NCBI GenBank assembly: GCA_030148625.1
Contig: JASBTC010000465.1
Location: 1-17,285 of the forward strand
DNA length: 17,285 nucleotides
Reading direction: 5' to 3'
From: Sphingobium sp.
GTDB taxonomy: Bacteria > Pseudomonadota > Alphaproteobacteria > Sphingomonadales > Sphingomonadaceae
The notes below the pieces were generated by a model. That model was not told the origin of the DNA, ran no database searches, and saw only the letters and a program-made list of their open reading frames with translations. Made by a program: the position numbers and the translations under genes. Of this stretch, positions 16,233 through 17,285 are shown piece after piece; the stretch's first letter is position 1, and each line of letters opens with the position of its first letter.

Positions 16233-17285
16233 ATGATTGCGCAAGGGATGAGGAAGACGATCGGAGCGATGCGGGCCGCAAGCAGGATCCTGTCATGCGC
16301 AGCCCTTGTTTGGCCCTGCATCGGAATGGCGGCACCATCGCCGACAGCCCCGGCAGACGCGGTGGAGCCCATGATCGCGGGTATCGCCGCCGCACTCGAC
16401 ACGCATCCCCTGGTCGGCCTGGGCGAGCTTCATCGTCAGGCATCGATCCATCATCTGTATCGCCGGCTCGTCGCCGACCCGCGCATTCTGTGCCGCATCG
16501 ACGACATCGTCGTCGAGTTCGGCAACAGCCGGTTGCAGCACATCGCCGACCGCTATGTCGGCTATCGCCACGGCGCACCGGTGTCGCTTCCGGAAAAGCG
16601 CACTATCTGGCGCGATACCGGCCAATGGATGGTGTGGGATTCCCCCCTGTACGAACGGTTTTTCGACGCGGTTCGCGACGCCAATGCACGCAAGATGTGC
16701 GCGAAGCCCGTCCGCGTGCTGCTCGCCGATCCCCCGATCGACTGGTCCCGGGTGAAAAGCGCCGAGGACTATCGGCGCTACCGCATTCGGGACCAGTTCT
16801 TCGCGGACCTGCTCGAAAGCCAGGTCCTGAAACCCGGCCGGCGGGCGCTCGTCATCGCCGGCAGCCCGCATCTGTGGCAGGCGCTGCCCCTGAATACTGC
16901 CGAAAAGCCGACCATGGGCCAGATCGTCCGAGCCCGGCATCCGGGTGCGATGCTGTCGCTGATCATGCTCCCCGATGCCGGGATCGCGGCGAAACTCGGC
17001 CTGCCGCCGGCGCCTGGCCTGATATTGATCAGGGATATGGCATTGGGGCGCCGCTCGTTCGGCGATATGGTTCCCGCCGACGAGCCGATCGAAATGATCG
17101 TGGATGGCAAGGCCGCAACGACACCGATGGCGGAGGTGCCCTGGCCCGCGGCCGCGCTGGTGGTGGGTGGCCTTCTCAACCTGGAAATCGGCGCCCCGGT
17201 CGAGCCCCGCACCGATATCTATCGCGATCCGGACTATCAGGCCGAATTGAGACGCCGCGCGGCGATCCTCCACCAAGTCCATGGG
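16233..17285 (+). CDS. Exported protein with erythromycin-esterase/ChaN-like fold motifs (3' end outside window)
   Basis: An open frame of 351 codons runs from ATG 16233 to the window edge without a stop, so the C-terminus is missing. In-frame ATGs at 16248 and 16269 are alternative starts; all give a signal peptide (hydrophobic ILSCAALVWPCIGMA, cleavage near residue 34). The mature part shows V61-G-L-G-E65-L-H67, then DIVVEFGNS (E95), LLADPPIDW (D166), RDQFFADLLES (from R186) and LVIAGSPHLW (H213). This spacing of GxGExH, an acidic strand, an Arg and a late GxxH resembles the erythromycin esterase/ChaN/TIKI-like superfamily, some members of which are hydrolases or haem-binding proteins. The assignment rests on motif spacing only, and no substrate can be given. 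It is divergent from the sigma gene across a 171-bp spacer, so it may or may not belong to the same regulon. The opposite strand is also stop-free over most of this stretch but shows no recognisable domain. Confidence 0.75.
   Translation, partial: MIAQGMRKTIGAMRAASRILSCAALVWPCIGMAAPSPTAPADAVEPMIAGIAAALDTHPLVGLGELHRQASIHHLYRRLVADPRILCRIDDIVVEFGNSRLQHIADRYVGYRHGAPVSLPEKRTIWRDTGQWMVWDSPLYERFFDAVRDANARKMCAKPVRVLLADPPIDWSRVKSAEDYRRYRIRDQFFADLLESQVLKPGRRALVIAGSPHLWQALPLNTAEKPTMGQIVRARHPGAMLSLIMLPDAGIAAKLGLPPAPGLILIRDMALGRRSFGDMVPADEPIEMIVDGKAATTPMAEVPWPAAALVVGGLLNLEIGAPVEPRTDIYRDPDYQAELRRRAAILHQVHG

Noticed and set aside
16293..17282. Long minus-strand frame opposite the EreA/ChaN-like gene
   Set aside because: Low-complexity composition without motifs, whereas the plus strand shows a signal peptide and ordered superfamily motifs.

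Overview
The window is high-GC, densely coded DNA, most likely from a sphingomonad-type alphaproteobacterium (Sphingomonas, Sphingopyxis or Sphingobium relatives). That placement is inferred from the GC-rich codon use, two large TonB-dependent receptors (TBDRs), a FecI/FecR pair and a Rieske protein closely resembling the alphaproteobacterial bc1 subunit. No rRNA, tRNA, CRISPR array, insertion sequence or phage gene was seen. Eleven coding sequences fill almost all of the window, two of them cut by its edges.

Left part (1-4843, plus strand): the C-terminal portion of a TBDR, a secreted SxxK-type serine hydrolase (penicillin-binding protein/class C beta-lactamase fold) and an exported amidohydrolase of the D-aminoacylase (N-acyl-D-amino-acid deacylase) type. 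A short GC-rich hairpin lies between the receptor and the hydrolase. The last two genes overlap by 4 bp.

Right part (16061 down to 4862, minus strand): eight genes in one direction. They are an ECF sigma factor (FecI type), a FecR anti-sigma regulator, a TBDR with an N-terminal signalling (STN) domain, an M13 (neprilysin-like) metallopeptidase, a YVTN-type beta-propeller, a small PetA-like Rieske protein, a prolidase-like amidohydrolase and a NylB-like SxxK serine hydrolase. Neighbouring genes overlap by 1-7 bp or are 1 bp apart, except for a 71-bp gap before the receptor. The two gene blocks converge with 18 bp between their stop codons.

Far right (16233 to the window edge, plus strand): a divergently oriented exported protein, open at the window end, with motifs of the erythromycin-esterase/ChaN-like fold. 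A 171-bp spacer separates it from the sigma gene.

Working model (inference): a ligand, probably a peptide or amide-linked compound, binds the STN-bearing receptor. FecR relays this to the sigma factor, which turns on uptake and exported hydrolases. The M13 peptidase, the prolidase-like amidohydrolase and the serine hydrolase would then degrade the ligand stepwise. The left block carries the same three functional classes (receptor, SxxK hydrolase, amidohydrolase). The role of the Rieske and beta-propeller proteins inside a peptide-scavenging operon is unexplained and is the most unusual part of the locus.
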